64,000 bases of DNA from an uncultured Lachnospiraceae bacterium (GTDB lineage: Bacteria; Bacillota; Clostridia; Lachnospirales; Lachnospiraceae), in NCBI GenBank assembly GCA_902781655.1, contig CACZJZ010000014.1, positions 49,523 to 113,522 on the forward strand. Direction: 5' to 3'. The notes under the pieces are model-generated. The model was not told the origin of the DNA. It did not search any database and saw only the letters and a program-made list of their open reading frames with translations. Shown piece by piece: positions 32,666-41,964 of the stretch. How positions within the stretch are numbered: the first letter of the stretch is position 1; each line of letters starts with the position of its first letter. The position numbers and the translations under genes were made by a program.

Positions 32666-35001
32666 TGACAAAGTGGATCTGTCATCCTGAGGATGGTAAA
32701 GACAAACATCTGGTGCCGATTTTCAGACGAAGATTTGAACTGCATCAAAAGGTGAATAAGGCCATTTTGCGACTTTCTGCTCATGGACTCTATGAAGCAC
32801 AGGTTAATGGCGCGCGTGTGACGGAAAACCGCTTTTTACCGGGTCTCACCAGCTATTATTTCCGCATTCAGATGCAGGAATATGACATTGCCGCGCTCTT
32901 ACAAGAGGGCAGTAATGAGCTGCTTGTTACCGTGGGCGACGGCTGGTGGCGTTGGAACAACAATTTCGGCTATACGCTTGCGTTATGGGGCGAGCTGCGC
33001 ATTTTTTTCTCGGACGGCAGCCAGGAGGTCCTCTCCACAGATGAAGACTGGGATGCCGGACTCGGACCTGTCGTGCGGACGGACCTACAGAAGGGCGAGG
33101 TTTTTGACGCCCGGATCATGCTTCATGACTGGCAGCGGGCCGTACCGTGCGCGGAGCACACAGAAGGCAGGCTGATTGGAAATCAGAGCGTCCCCGTGCG
33201 CGAAAAGGAGACTTTTCGCGGAAAACCGTTCATAGACAAAGCCGGAAATCTTGTCATGGACTTCGGCCAGAACATTGCTGGCTTTGTCCATATGACCCTG
33301 CACAGTACGAAGCCCGGGCAAGTCGTTTATCTGAAACACGGGGAAGGACTGGACAAAGACGGTCGTTTTTCCACAGCCAATTGCGACGGAGGAATGGAAG
33401 AGTTTCAGGAGATCACCTATATCTGCAAGGGCGCAGAATGTGAGGAATACACACCACATTTTGCCGTATTCGGTTTCCGGTACGTGCTGGTAGAAGGCAT
33501 TGAACCGGAAAAGGCGGACTTTGAGGCAATTGCCGTTTATTCCGACATGGTGGAAACCGGTGACTTCCGCTGCTCCAATGATTTGATCAACAAGTTGGTG
33601 GAAAACGCCCGCTGGAGTCAGAAAGGCAACTTCCTCGACGTGCCGGTGGACTGTCCCACCCGGGAGCGCAACGCCTGGACGGGAGACGCCATGATCTATT
33701 GCCGCACGGCGGCGTATTCCATGGATGTGCGGCAGTTTTTCAAGAAGTGGCTTATCGATCAGAGCATCGAACAATACGCCTCCGGAAAGGTCGGCATCAC
33801 CTTCCCGTCCACCTCCAGCGTCCACAATCCAGAGGAATATGAGCGGGTCAGGTCCTTAAACCCTGCCATGGCGCTGGCCGGACCCACCGGTGACGGAAAC
33901 ATTGGGGAGGACAGCGTGGGCTGGGGCGATTCCGCCGTGTGGATCCCATACCAGATGTACCTGATGTATGGAGACAGGAGCTTTCTGGAAGAACATTATG
34001 ACACGGCGAAAAAATGGGTCGAGTTTTCCCTGCGCTGCATGAAGGAGCAAAACCCCATGTATGCAGACAAGCCCTGGTATGCAAACGGGGATGGAGACTA
34101 TATCTATGACACCCGCTTCCATTACGGCGAATGGAACGAGCCCCTGCCGCCTGCGCCGGAGGTCATTGAACTTTTTGCAAAGGGCGGCACAGCGGCGGAC
34201 TTTGTGGCCTATATGGCAAAGTACGGCAATCCCGAGGTGGCCACGGCTTACACGAAGCGCAGCTGCGATAATCTCGCCCATATGGCGCGCATCCTCGGGA
34301 AAGGCAGGGACGCGGAGCGCTATGCCTCCCTTTCCGAAAAAATCCGGGCCGCCTACGATAAATACCTCATAGGCGACGACGGAGAAATCCAAAAGGGTCA
34401 TCAGGCAGCATATATCCGCGCCCTGGCGCTGGATATGGTCAGTGAAGAGAAGAAGCCGCTGGTGATCGCCCAGCTCAAGAAGGAACTGGAAGCTGCCGAT
34501 TACCACCTGAACACAGGTTTCCTCTCCACCGTTTATCTGTTGCCTACGCTCTGTGACAACGGTCTGGTTGACGAAGCGTTTCGTATTCTGGAGCAGACCA
34601 CCGCACCCGGCTGGCTGCATCCTGTCACACTTGGCGCAACAACCATGCTGGAAAACTGGAATGGTATGGATGTGTTTCGCGACAGCTTCAATCACTACAG
34701 CTTTGGCGCGGTCTGCCAATTCCTCTTTGAATATGTGGCAGGAATCCGCCCGATATTCAGCGCGCCCGGGTTCAAAGAATTTGAACTCCGCCCTCTTATC
34801 GGTGGCAGTCTGACTTGGGCGGAGGGCATCTACCAAATAAAGTACGGTACGATCCGCTCCCGCTGGGAACGTGAGGCAAAGCATTTTTCTTATTCCTGCA
34901 CCGTGCCGGAGGGAACAACAGCCCGATTGACCCTGCCGGACGGCAGCGCAAAGACGCTGAGCACTGGAAGCTATCGATTTGAAGGAGAACTTTATGGATA
35001 G
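32665..35001 (+). CDS. GH78 alpha-L-rhamnosidase
   Basis: Releases terminal L-rhamnose. 778 residues, start ATG 32665 coupled to the upstream stop. N-terminal beta domains include LSAHGLYEAQVNGARVTENRF and VMDFGQNIAGFVHM, both typical of GH78. The (alpha/alpha)6 catalytic domain holds DVPVDCPTRERNAWTGDA around residues 327-341 with the general-acid region at E334. The conserved GATTMLENWNG and SFNHYSFGAVCQFLFEYVAGI precede a C-terminal beta domain. Lack of a signal peptide places it in the cytosol, acting after GPH import. Released rhamnose would feed lactaldehyde to FucO encoded 10 kb away. Confidence 0.93.
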   Translation: MTKWICHPEDGKDKHLVPIFRRRFELHQKVNKAILRLSAHGLYEAQVNGARVTENRFLPGLTSYYFRIQMQEYDIAALLQEGSNELLVTVGDGWWRWNNNFGYTLALWGELRIFFSDGSQEVLSTDEDWDAGLGPVVRTDLQKGEVFDARIMLHDWQRAVPCAEHTEGRLIGNQSVPVREKETFRGKPFIDKAGNLVMDFGQNIAGFVHMTLHSTKPGQVVYLKHGEGLDKDGRFSTANCDGGMEEFQEITYICKGAECEEYTPHFAVFGFRYVLVEGIEPEKADFEAIAVYSDMVETGDFRCSNDLINKLVENARWSQKGNFLDVPVDCPTRERNAWTGDAMIYCRTAAYSMDVRQFFKKWLIDQSIEQYASGKVGITFPSTSSVHNPEEYERVRSLNPAMALAGPTGDGNIGEDSVGWGDSAVWIPYQMYLMYGDRSFLEEHYDTAKKWVEFSLRCMKEQNPMYADKPWYANGDGDYIYDTRFHYGEWNEPLPPAPEVIELFAKGGTAADFVAYMAKYGNPEVATAYTKRSCDNLAHMARILGKGRDAERYASLSEKIRAAYDKYLIGDDGEIQKGHQAAYIRALALDMVSEEKKPLVIAQLKKELEAADYHLNTGFLSTVYLLPTLCDNGLVDEAFRILEQTTAPGWLHPVTLGATTMLENWNGMDVFRDSFNHYSFGAVCQFLFEYVAGIRPIFSAPGFKEFELRPLIGGSLTWAEGIYQIKYGTIRSRWEREAKHFSYSCTVPEGTTARLTLPDGSAKTLSTGSYRFEGELYG

Positions 35002-37414
35002 GCAGTTTTATCGATTTTACGACTCTCAGCGGGAAATCCGTTTTAGCCGATTTGACCTGCCATCGCCGTGGATAAATTATCTCTCCAACGGCAGAATGCA
35101 CGCCTTTGTTTCCCGGGCGGGCGGCGGCATGAGCTGGTGGCTGTCTCCGATGATGTTTCGTGTGACCCGCTACCGCTTTTATAACATGCCCATCGACTCT
35201 CCGGGCTTCTATGTGTATATCCGCATGGCAGACGGTACGGTCTGGTCGCCCACGTTTCGCCCCTGCGAGACACCGGTGGACTTCCGGGAGGCCAGCCATG
35301 CGCCGGGATTCTCCACTTTCACCGCGAAAAAGAACGGCCTGACCGCCGTTTTGAAGCTCTTTATGGCCCAGGACTATGACACGCTGGTGTGGGATTTGAA
35401 TCTCACAAACGAGAGCGGTGCAGAAGTCTCCTGCGATGTGTTCACCTATGTGGAGCTTAGCCAGTTTCTGGCACGGGAGGAGAACATCCTCGGTTATTAT
35501 CTCAAGTGGAATACCCGCGCCGTGTTCGACGAGGAGCTGCAGGCGATCACCTATGCTTATACCGCCTGGATGCACCCACGCAAGGACGAAGCCCCTCTGG
35601 TGTATTTCGGCACAGATGCGAAGATCGAATCTTTCTGCTGCAACCGGGATGTTTTCTGCGGCAATTACCGTGATGAGAGAAATCCTGTGGAGGTTCAAAG
35701 CGGACGTCTTTCCGACACCAATCTGCAGGGCGGCGAACCCTGCGGCGCGCTGCACACCCATGTCAACCTCCGGGCAGGCGCAGCGCAGAAGCTTCATTTC
35801 TTCCTGGGCGTGGCCGAGGGTGCCCTGTCTGACTACGACAAGGCTGTGGCAGTGGCAAAGGATGCCCTTACCGCACTCCGGGAGGCCGGCGCAGCGGACC
35901 TTCAGTTTGCAAAGCTGCAGAACTGGTGGAGCGAGCACCTTGCCGTTTATCAGTGCGATTTACCTGATGCGGACGCCCAGCGCATGATCAACACCTGGAA
36001 CCCCCTGCAGAGCGTTCAGACCGCCCGCTATTCGCGTTCCATCAGCTCGGACGCCTCCGGCGTGCGCGGCATCGGATTCCGGGATACTGCCCAAGATATG
36101 CTGGCTCAGGCATACCGCAAGCCGGAGTGGGCGACAGAAATGCTTTGTTATCTGGCCTCACAGCAGCTTGAGGACGGCCACGCCGTCCACACTGCCTGGC
36201 CAGAAGAAAAACGCCCGCCGCAGGATATTACCCGTTCGGATGATCATATCTGGATGGTATATCTGGCCTATGCCATTGCCGCGGAAACCGGAGATCTGAG
36301 TTTCCTGGACAAGGAGATCCCGTTCCTCGGGACGGATCTTGTTACGCCAATAAGCCCTGTCACGCTGTGGGAGCATCTGTTGCGGGGCGTGGAATTCACA
36401 GAAAAGCATCTGGGCTTGCATAAATTGCCCCTGATCCTGTTCTCTGACTGGAACGATCACCTCGGCCCCTTCGGGCGCAAGGGCAAGGGTGAGAGCATCA
36501 TGGTTTCCCAGCAGCATATTGCCGCGCTGCGTCAGCTTTCCGAGATGGCCGAAATGCGCGGCGAAAGTACGGAGCCTTTCCATAAGCTAATTGAAAAACA
36601 GGAAAAGGCGCTGGAAGCATATGCCTGGGACGGCGAGTGGTTCCTGCGTGGCTTGGATGACGATGCAAGGCCTATTGGAACGCACACGCAGGAGCACGCC
36701 CGGATCTGGCTGAATGCGCAGAGCTGGATGGTGATTGCTGACGCCTGCAAGACGCGTCAGATCGAGGCTATGGACAGCGCGGCCAGGGAGCTGGACACCG
36801 GCATGGGCCTGCTGCTCAATACCCCCGGATATCCAGGGTGGCCAAGCAAGGAGGCCGCCATGGTCAATGGTCTGCCTGCCGGGTATTCGGAAAACGGCGG
36901 CGTTTTCTGTCAGGCCAACTGCTGGGCTATCATGGCAGAGGCCCTGCTGGGACGCGGCGATCGGGCATGGAAGTACTATAAGCAGATCATGCCGAACGAA
37001 GTGATCAAAAAGGTCGGTGTGGAGCGTTATCACGCAGAGGCCTATGCCTACTGCTCCACCATGCTCGGCAAGGACAATGAGAAGTTCGGCCGGGGCTGCG
37101 TCAGCCAGGTCACCGGCACGGCGGCGTGGATGGATGTGGTGGCGACCCAGTATCTGCTGGGTATCCGCCCCACGCTTAAGGGTCTCTTGATCGACCCGTC
37201 GATTCCCGCTGAGTGGGACGGCTTTGCAGTGGAGCGTACGTATCGCGGCTGCCATCTGACGATCCGGGTGGAGAACCCCGATCACGTTCAGCACGGGGTC
37301 AAAGAAATACGGGTCGATGGGGAAAGAGCCGGCTGGGAGAACGCACCGCTTCTGACAGAAACAATCCTGAGCGGTCGATCAAAAGCAAGTGTTCATGTAA
37401 CCATGGGGTCCTAA
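34994..37414 (+). CDS. GH94-type glycoside phosphorylase
   Basis: 806 residues, ATG 34994 after GAAGGAGA, overlapping the rhamnosidase by 8 bp. GH94 features in order: N-terminal beta-sandwich (WINYLSNGRMHAFVSRAGGG), GFRDTAQDMLAQAYRKPEW, SDDHIWMVYLAYAIA, catalytic region FSDWNDHLGPFGRKGKGES with the general-acid Asp around 485, and GYSENGGVFCQANCWAIMAEALLG. These enzymes split beta-glucosides with phosphate to give a sugar 1-phosphate. Cellobiose, chitobiose, cellobionate and other specificities exist, and sequence reading alone cannot choose. Phosphorolysis in the cytosol would save ATP during growth on the imported oligosaccharide. Confidence 0.85.
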   Translation: MDRQFYRFYDSQREIRFSRFDLPSPWINYLSNGRMHAFVSRAGGGMSWWLSPMMFRVTRYRFYNMPIDSPGFYVYIRMADGTVWSPTFRPCETPVDFREASHAPGFSTFTAKKNGLTAVLKLFMAQDYDTLVWDLNLTNESGAEVSCDVFTYVELSQFLAREENILGYYLKWNTRAVFDEELQAITYAYTAWMHPRKDEAPLVYFGTDAKIESFCCNRDVFCGNYRDERNPVEVQSGRLSDTNLQGGEPCGALHTHVNLRAGAAQKLHFFLGVAEGALSDYDKAVAVAKDALTALREAGAADLQFAKLQNWWSEHLAVYQCDLPDADAQRMINTWNPLQSVQTARYSRSISSDASGVRGIGFRDTAQDMLAQAYRKPEWATEMLCYLASQQLEDGHAVHTAWPEEKRPPQDITRSDDHIWMVYLAYAIAAETGDLSFLDKEIPFLGTDLVTPISPVTLWEHLLRGVEFTEKHLGLHKLPLILFSDWNDHLGPFGRKGKGESIMVSQQHIAALRQLSEMAEMRGESTEPFHKLIEKQEKALEAYAWDGEWFLRGLDDDARPIGTHTQEHARIWLNAQSWMVIADACKTRQIEAMDSAARELDTGMGLLLNTPGYPGWPSKEAAMVNGLPAGYSENGGVFCQANCWAIMAEALLGRGDRAWKYYKQIMPNEVIKKVGVERYHAEAYAYCSTMLGKDNEKFGRGCVSQVTGTAAWMDVVATQYLLGIRPTLKGLLIDPSIPAEWDGFAVERTYRGCHLTIRVENPDHVQHGVKEIRVDGERAGWENAPLLTETILSGRSKASVHVTMGS

Positions 37415-37625
37415 ATGAGATGGAGACATGAAAAGTCTAATCCTCCAGCTCTGCTGTTATCATGCGCCGCCAGGCACATGACACAGAGATCGTGTGCAAA
37501 CGGAATGAAGAGCCTGCATGGCGAGGTAAAGAGCGGTTTGGAGAAGACCGAAATAGGTGTAACATACACTGTAATGATTCCTGCCTGGTTATGAGAATAT
37601 TCGGCGCATGCTGGAGGAATAATCT

Positions 37626-39440
37626 ATGAAGCTTTCGCTGTTGACCTTTTCTTTCATGGGCGATGTGCTGACGCATCGAATGGACGCAGAAAAGCTGTGC
37701 CGCATAGCAAGGGAAAACGGGATTGAAGAATTGGATCTTCAGGAGGCTGAGCTGCGGCTCTACGGTGTCAAGGCGCTGAAAAAGGCCTTTGCCAACTCAG
37801 GTGTCCGCTGCGGATGCCTGATCGCGGCTCTGCCTTTTTGTAAGGGATTGGAGTGTTACTCTGCCAGTCTGGAAAAGGCCTTCAAGGCCTGTGAGACGAT
37901 AGGGGCTGATAAATTGATGATCACAGCAGGGATCTTTGATACAAAGGTCTGCAAACAGCTGCGCCGGGAAGAACAGCTGCGCCGCGTGATCGAGCTTTTC
38001 ACCATCGCGTCAGAGCGCGGCCAAGAGTACGGGATCGAAATCCTGTTCGAGGATGCGCCCCAGCCTCATAAACCGCTTTCCTCTTCCACTGATTGCCGCG
38101 CCATTCTGGACGCGGTGCCGGGACTGGGCTTCGTGTTTGACACGGCCAATTTTCTGGTTGCCGAGCCGGACTGCAATATTCTGACCACATGGGAAATGCT
38201 GAAAGACCGCGTCCGCCGCGTGCACCTGAAAGATGTGGTGCGGGGAAATATTCCTCGCGCCGAGGTCTGCCAAAACGGCGAGAGCATCCTTACCGTAGCT
38301 ACAGGCTCCGGCATCATACCGCTGCGACCCTTCATGGAAAAGCTGAAAGCGGACGGCTATGACGGTGTCTGCTGCGTGGAATACATGGCGAAAGCAGGTG
38401 TCCACGGCGAGGAGCACAGCCTGTATCTGGATACTTATGTGAGAAACATTCGGGCCTATTGGGAGGGAGAAGAGATCCGACCGCCCTATGGGACTATCCC
38501 GGGACTGGACAAGCCTGTCTCCCGCATCTTTTTCGGCACGGCGATCCGGCCCATGCTGACGGGAAGAGACGTCAACGCCCTGCTGGATGCGGTGCTGGCG
38601 TTGGGAATCAACGCCTTTGACTGCGCCCGCGGCTATGGGCTTGCGGAAAAAAGCCTTGGGAAGTGGATCCGCGAGCGCAACAACCGGGATAAGATCGTGC
38701 TGCTGACCAAGTGCGGCAACGTGAATCTCAAAGGCGAGGTCTGTGTCAACAGAACAGTGATCCTCTCCGAGATGGAGAAAAGTCTGAAAACTCTGGACGT
38801 TGACTATATCGACATTTATCTGCTCCATCGGGACGATCCCAATACTCCGGTCTCAGAGATCATTGATACCCTGAACGAGTGTAAACAGAAAGGAAAGATC
38901 CGCGTATTCGGCGTTTCCAACTGGACGCATGAGCGCATCACAGAGGCCAACGCCTATGCGGAATCCAGGGGCCTTGAGGGTTTCTCGGTCTCCAGCCCAA
39001 ACTATGGACTGGCTCATCAAATATGCGATCCATGGGGCGGCGGCTGCGTGACAGTTACCGGTCCTGAGAACGCAGGCGCACGTGCCTGGTATGCTGCCAA
39101 TCAGATGCCCCTCATTGCCTATTCCAGCCTAGCCCGCGGCTTTTTTAGCGGCAAGTTCAAGGCTTTCGATTATGAGGGCGCGGAGAGAGTGCTGGACGGC
39201 CCCGGGCAGAAGGGATATCTCTGCGAAGAGAACATGAAGCGGCTGAAAAACGCGGAAATCCTGGCGGAGAAGTATGGCACGAGCGTGACGGATATTGCAC
39301 TTCGTTATCTCTTCGGAAGCGACATGAATGTATATGCCGTCATGAGTATGACCAACCCCAGGCGTCTGCCCGGAAACGTGGCAGCGGCAAACCATCCGCT
39401 CGGGAAAGAGGAGATATCATTTTTGGAAAATAATGAATAA
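37626..39440 (+). CDS. Fusion of sugar isomerase-like TIM barrel and aldo-keto reductase
   Basis: 604 residues, start ATG 37626 after GGAGG. Residues 1-280 are a xylose-isomerase-like TIM barrel with probable metal ligands in ILFEDAP, FVFDTANF, VHLKDV and CCVEYM. Residues 300-604 are an aldo-keto reductase with the full tetrad Asp332, Tyr337 (FDCARGYGLAEKSLG), Lys362 (LLTKCG) and His401 (YLLHRDD). Nucleotide-site segments include GVSNWTHERI and the end ALRYLFGSDMNVYAVMSM. The two folds are usually separate proteins; joining them suggests consecutive epimerisation and oxidation/reduction of one sugar. It follows the GH94 gene after 211 bp in the same direction. Substrate unknown. Confidence 0.87.
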   Translation: MKLSLLTFSFMGDVLTHRMDAEKLCRIARENGIEELDLQEAELRLYGVKALKKAFANSGVRCGCLIAALPFCKGLECYSASLEKAFKACETIGADKLMITAGIFDTKVCKQLRREEQLRRVIELFTIASERGQEYGIEILFEDAPQPHKPLSSSTDCRAILDAVPGLGFVFDTANFLVAEPDCNILTTWEMLKDRVRRVHLKDVVRGNIPRAEVCQNGESILTVATGSGIIPLRPFMEKLKADGYDGVCCVEYMAKAGVHGEEHSLYLDTYVRNIRAYWEGEEIRPPYGTIPGLDKPVSRIFFGTAIRPMLTGRDVNALLDAVLALGINAFDCARGYGLAEKSLGKWIRERNNRDKIVLLTKCGNVNLKGEVCVNRTVILSEMEKSLKTLDVDYIDIYLLHRDDPNTPVSEIIDTLNECKQKGKIRVFGVSNWTHERITEANAYAESRGLEGFSVSSPNYGLAHQICDPWGGGCVTVTGPENAGARAWYAANQMPLIAYSSLARGFFSGKFKAFDYEGAERVLDGPGQKGYLCEENMKRLKNAEILAEKYGTSVTDIALRYLFGSDMNVYAVMSMTNPRRLPGNVAAANHPLGKEEISFLENNE

Positions 39441-39455
39441 ACGGGAGAAAATCCT

Positions 39456-39527
39456 ATGTTAAAAAGGTCACAAAATCCACCAGTCAGTATGGAATTTAAA
39501 ACCTTCAGGGACGCTCCGTCAGACTAG
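39456..39527 (+). pseudogene. 23-codon stub at the end of the glycan cluster
   Basis: ATG 39456 follows GGGAG at good spacing and encodes MLKRSQNPPVSMEFKTFRDA plus three residues before TAG. It looks like the first codons of a further cluster gene whose body has been lost, since a well-placed ribosome site precedes it and no coding signal follows. It could equally be a chance frame. Confidence 0.3.
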
Positions 39528-39589
39528 ATATTCTGGCGGAATGCAGCGAGTGAAAAAGCGGTGTTATTCTGAATGGATCATGGGGAAGA

Positions 39590-39627
39590 GGTCCCGGCTG
39601 TGATTGATTTTGCAGCCGGGGCCTTTT
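39590..39627 (+). terminator. Intrinsic terminator of the glycan operon
   Basis: GGTCCCGGCTG (39590-39600) pairs with CAGCCGGGGCC (39613-39623) through one G-T pair and is followed by TTTT. It closes the unit that starts at 24.5 kb. The next 250 bp up to 39880 hold the inverted repeat CCTTATCT/AGATAAGG (39732-39739, 39753-39760) and a possible promoter TTTATC-N17-TATTAT just before the next gene, but no gene I would support. Confidence 0.75.
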
Positions 39628-39880
39628 GCGAAGGCGACGGAACAGAAGCCATGATGCAAGCCTGCCTGCAGAGGATGGCTCCTTGCGACCGCTCATCATC
39701 GGGTGCGGCACACGAGATGACGGTGGGGCCGCCTTATCTCATAAAACCTGGAAGATAAGGGCAATGAAGGATATCATATGGCTATATAAGGCGAGTGTCT
39801 TGCCTATAGGGCACGAAACGAGGCGTTTATCGGTGACCTGGGAAATCATATTATAATAAGACTTCTAGGAGTGTCAGAAC

Positions 39881-40819
39881 ATGGATCAAAATCAGGCAGA
39901 ACCGCTGGGCAGCCGACTGGAGCAGTTTCTGGACGAGATTCCCTTCGGCAGCTATATCCTGCAGCCGGATCAGACAGTGCTGTACTGGAATCAGGAAGCG
40001 GAGCGCCTTCTCGGCTACCGTTTCCAGGAGGTTGTGGGAAAACGCTGCGTTGACCTGCCATTTGGCTGCTCTTTCGTGAATGGAGATCAGATTGAAGGAA
40101 GCAGCTGTCCGGCTCTGGCAGCTTTTTATTCCGGGCAGGCGCAGACCATGCAGATGTTCATTCACAAAAAGGATGGGGAGAATCTTTTGGTCCGGAACAC
40201 GCTCGTGCCTCTGCGCAATGCGCAGGGCAGAATCACAGAACTGGCGGCATTGTTTCTTCCTATGGGGGCTGAGTCCTACGAGGACGATATGGTGAGGGAT
40301 ATCTATGAGGTGGCGACCCGGGATCCTCTCACCTGTCTGCCGGGCAGAAAGTACATGGAAGCCTGTATCACGGAAGAACTTGAACTGTACCAGCGAACCG
40401 GACATCTTTTCGCGGTCCTGTTTGTGGATATCGATCGTTTTCATGATATCAACAACCATTATGGACATGGCGTGGGGGACAGTCTGCTGCGGGAGCTGGG
40501 ACTTGCGCTTCGAAAATACGGAAGGAAAACCGACCGGTTCTGCCGCTGGGGCGGGGATGAATTCGTGGGTCTTCTGCATCTCAGGTGTCCCGATGAGATC
40601 GAAAGCGCGGCAGAGCGGTTCCTGCAGATATCCAACCGTACAGAGGTGGAAGTGGACGGAAAGCAGGTGGCCTGCCAGGCGGCGATCGGCATCACAGTAG
40701 TGCGGAGCGGGGACAATATCAAGTCGATCATCTCCCGCGCAGATCGGTATATGTTCCTGGCCAAGAGGCAGGATGCGGACCAGGTCGTGACGGATTTTAC
40801 TGAGACAGATGAGAGTTAG
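39881..40819 (+). CDS. PAS-GGDEF diguanylate cyclase
   Basis: Makes c-di-GMP from two GTP. 312 residues, ATG 39881 after AGGAG. An N-terminal PAS sensor (about residues 10-125: GSYILQPDQTVLYWNQEAERLLGY) is followed by a GGDEF domain from about 135 (ATRDPLTCLPGRKYMEACI, DIDRFHDINNHYGHGVGD). The active motif is WGGDEF. An RKTD motif five residues before it is an intact RxxD inhibitory site, so product feedback is expected. No membrane segment, so a cytosolic sensor. c-di-GMP often governs adhesion, and a large adhesin locus starts 2.3 kb downstream, but no direct link is visible. Confidence 0.93.
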   Translation: MDQNQAEPLGSRLEQFLDEIPFGSYILQPDQTVLYWNQEAERLLGYRFQEVVGKRCVDLPFGCSFVNGDQIEGSSCPALAAFYSGQAQTMQMFIHKKDGENLLVRNTLVPLRNAQGRITELAALFLPMGAESYEDDMVRDIYEVATRDPLTCLPGRKYMEACITEELELYQRTGHLFAVLFVDIDRFHDINNHYGHGVGDSLLRELGLALRKYGRKTDRFCRWGGDEFVGLLHLRCPDEIESAAERFLQISNRTEVEVDGKQVACQAAIGITVVRSGDNIKSIISRADRYMFLAKRQDADQVVTDFTETDES

Positions 40820-40892
40820 TTTCTGCGCAGACGGACATTCCGGTATTCGTCAGGCGCAGAGAAAATACGGATGACGAGTATTTCACGGATGA

Positions 40893-41276
40893 TATACGTT
40901 TTGTTCGAATGCACTGTATCATGGGCAGACGTTGAATAAAAAAATGCAGGATCGGCTACCACGCCTGACAGACATGGGTATTGTCGAACATATCGGCCAT
41001 AAAAAATATGTCCTTGCCAGAAGCCTGTATGCAGCGACTGGAAAGGCGGGCATACATACAAGGCGCGTTGGCTTGGATCGGGATACGAACAAAGAATTGC
41101 TTTTAAAACATATTCGTGAGAACAATGCTGTTGGCACTCCGTTCAAAGAACTACAGCAAGTTTTACCTGGGCTTAGTCGCAACCAAATACAGGTACTGGT
41201 AAGAGAACTTAAAATGGACGGAAAAGTTTTTTGCAACGGACGTACTCATGCGTCAAAGTGGTATATCGCAAAGTGA
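40893..41276 (+). pseudogene. C-terminal remnant of an AAA_4/AlbA_2-type regulator
   Basis: An open stretch of 127 codons with no proper start (only TTG 40932 or ATG 40944, no ribosome site). It reads LYHGQTLNKKMQDRLPRLTDMGIVEHIG, then a linker and a winged-helix-like end (KELQQVLPGLSRNQIQVLVRELK). This matches the C-terminal part of large Schlafen-AlbA_2 / RecG-like AAA_4 proteins common in Firmicutes. The catalytic N-terminal 300 or more residues are missing, and the DNA before it belongs to the cyclase gene. It is best read as a deletion relic. Confidence 0.6.
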
Positions 41277-41299
41277 TGTTAGGAATGTTATTGAAACCA

Positions 41300-41320
41300 A
41301 ATTGCGACCAGGTCGCAATT
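41300..41320. repeat. Perfect 21-bp palindrome before ogt
   Basis: AATTGCGACC-A-GGTCGCAATT, arms of 10 bp around one base. Related half-sites ATTGCGAC and TTAATTGC follow within 75 bp (41367-41395 region). This could be an operator or a small element scar; nothing known is recognised. Confidence 0.6.
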
Positions 41321-41436
41321 AGTAATAGCAGTAGAGCATGATTTTTGTTCACTTAATTTGAAACTGATTGCGACTAGTTTGAAACTTAATTGCATTCAAG
41401 TAATAAATAGATGTTCATACGAGGAGGTATCACACG

Positions 41437-41964
41437 ATTTATACGGACAGTTATGAATCTCCGCTGGGGAGTATTTTATTGGCTGGGGATGAGGAAGGAC
41501 TGACTGGCCTGTGGTTCCAGGAGGGCAGCAGGTATGTCGGGCAGGGACTGAGCCGGGATGCGGTGCCGCGCGACATGGCGTATTTTGACCAGGCAAAGCA
41601 ATGGCTCGACATCTATTTTACCGGGCACGATCCGGGATTTCTGCCGAGGATACATTTTGTCGGTTCCGCGTTCCGGAATCGTGTCGGGGAGATACTGTGT
41701 GAGATTCCGTTCGGGCAGACGGTAACATATGGTCAGATCGCTGCACGGATCGCCGGAGAGCGGGGGAGCGGAAGCATGTCTGCGCAGGCAGTTGGCGGAG
41801 CCGTGGGACACAACCCGATCTCTGTCATCGTACCATGTCACCGTGTTGTCGGCGCGGACGGAAGTCTGACCGGATATGGCGGCGGTATCCTGAGAAAGAA
41901 GGCACTTCTGGAGCTGGAGGGCGTGGATGTGAGCCAGTTCACGGTGCCGGAGGGATGGACGTAG
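41437..41964 (+). CDS. ogt: Methylated-DNA-protein cysteine methyltransferase, apparent ATT start
   Basis: Repairs O6-alkylguanine by suicidal transfer to a cysteine. The 175-residue reading has the active site VPCHRV with Cys134, the helix-turn-helix part (IPFGQTVTYGQIAARIAG) and YGGGILRKKALLELEG. A near-ideal ribosome site AGGAGG (41422-41427) sits 9 nt before codon ATT 41437, which starts IYTDSYESPLGSILLAGDEE, the expected N-terminus. No ATG, GTG or TTG exists in frame between the upstream stop (41404) and this point. The TTG at 41479 would cut into the conserved first strand. Initiation at ATT, as in infC, or a start-codon mutation are both possible. Confidence 0.82.
   Translation: MYTDSYESPLGSILLAGDEEGLTGLWFQEGSRYVGQGLSRDAVPRDMAYFDQAKQWLDIYFTGHDPGFLPRIHFVGSAFRNRVGEILCEIPFGQTVTYGQIAARIAGERGSGSMSAQAVGGAVGHNPISVIVPCHRVVGADGSLTGYGGGILRKKALLELEGVDVSQFTVPEGWT

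Noticed and set aside
39573-39856. Two small plus-strand frames between the glycan cluster and the cyclase
   Set aside because: They overlap the terminator, have no ribosome site and no protein-like pattern.
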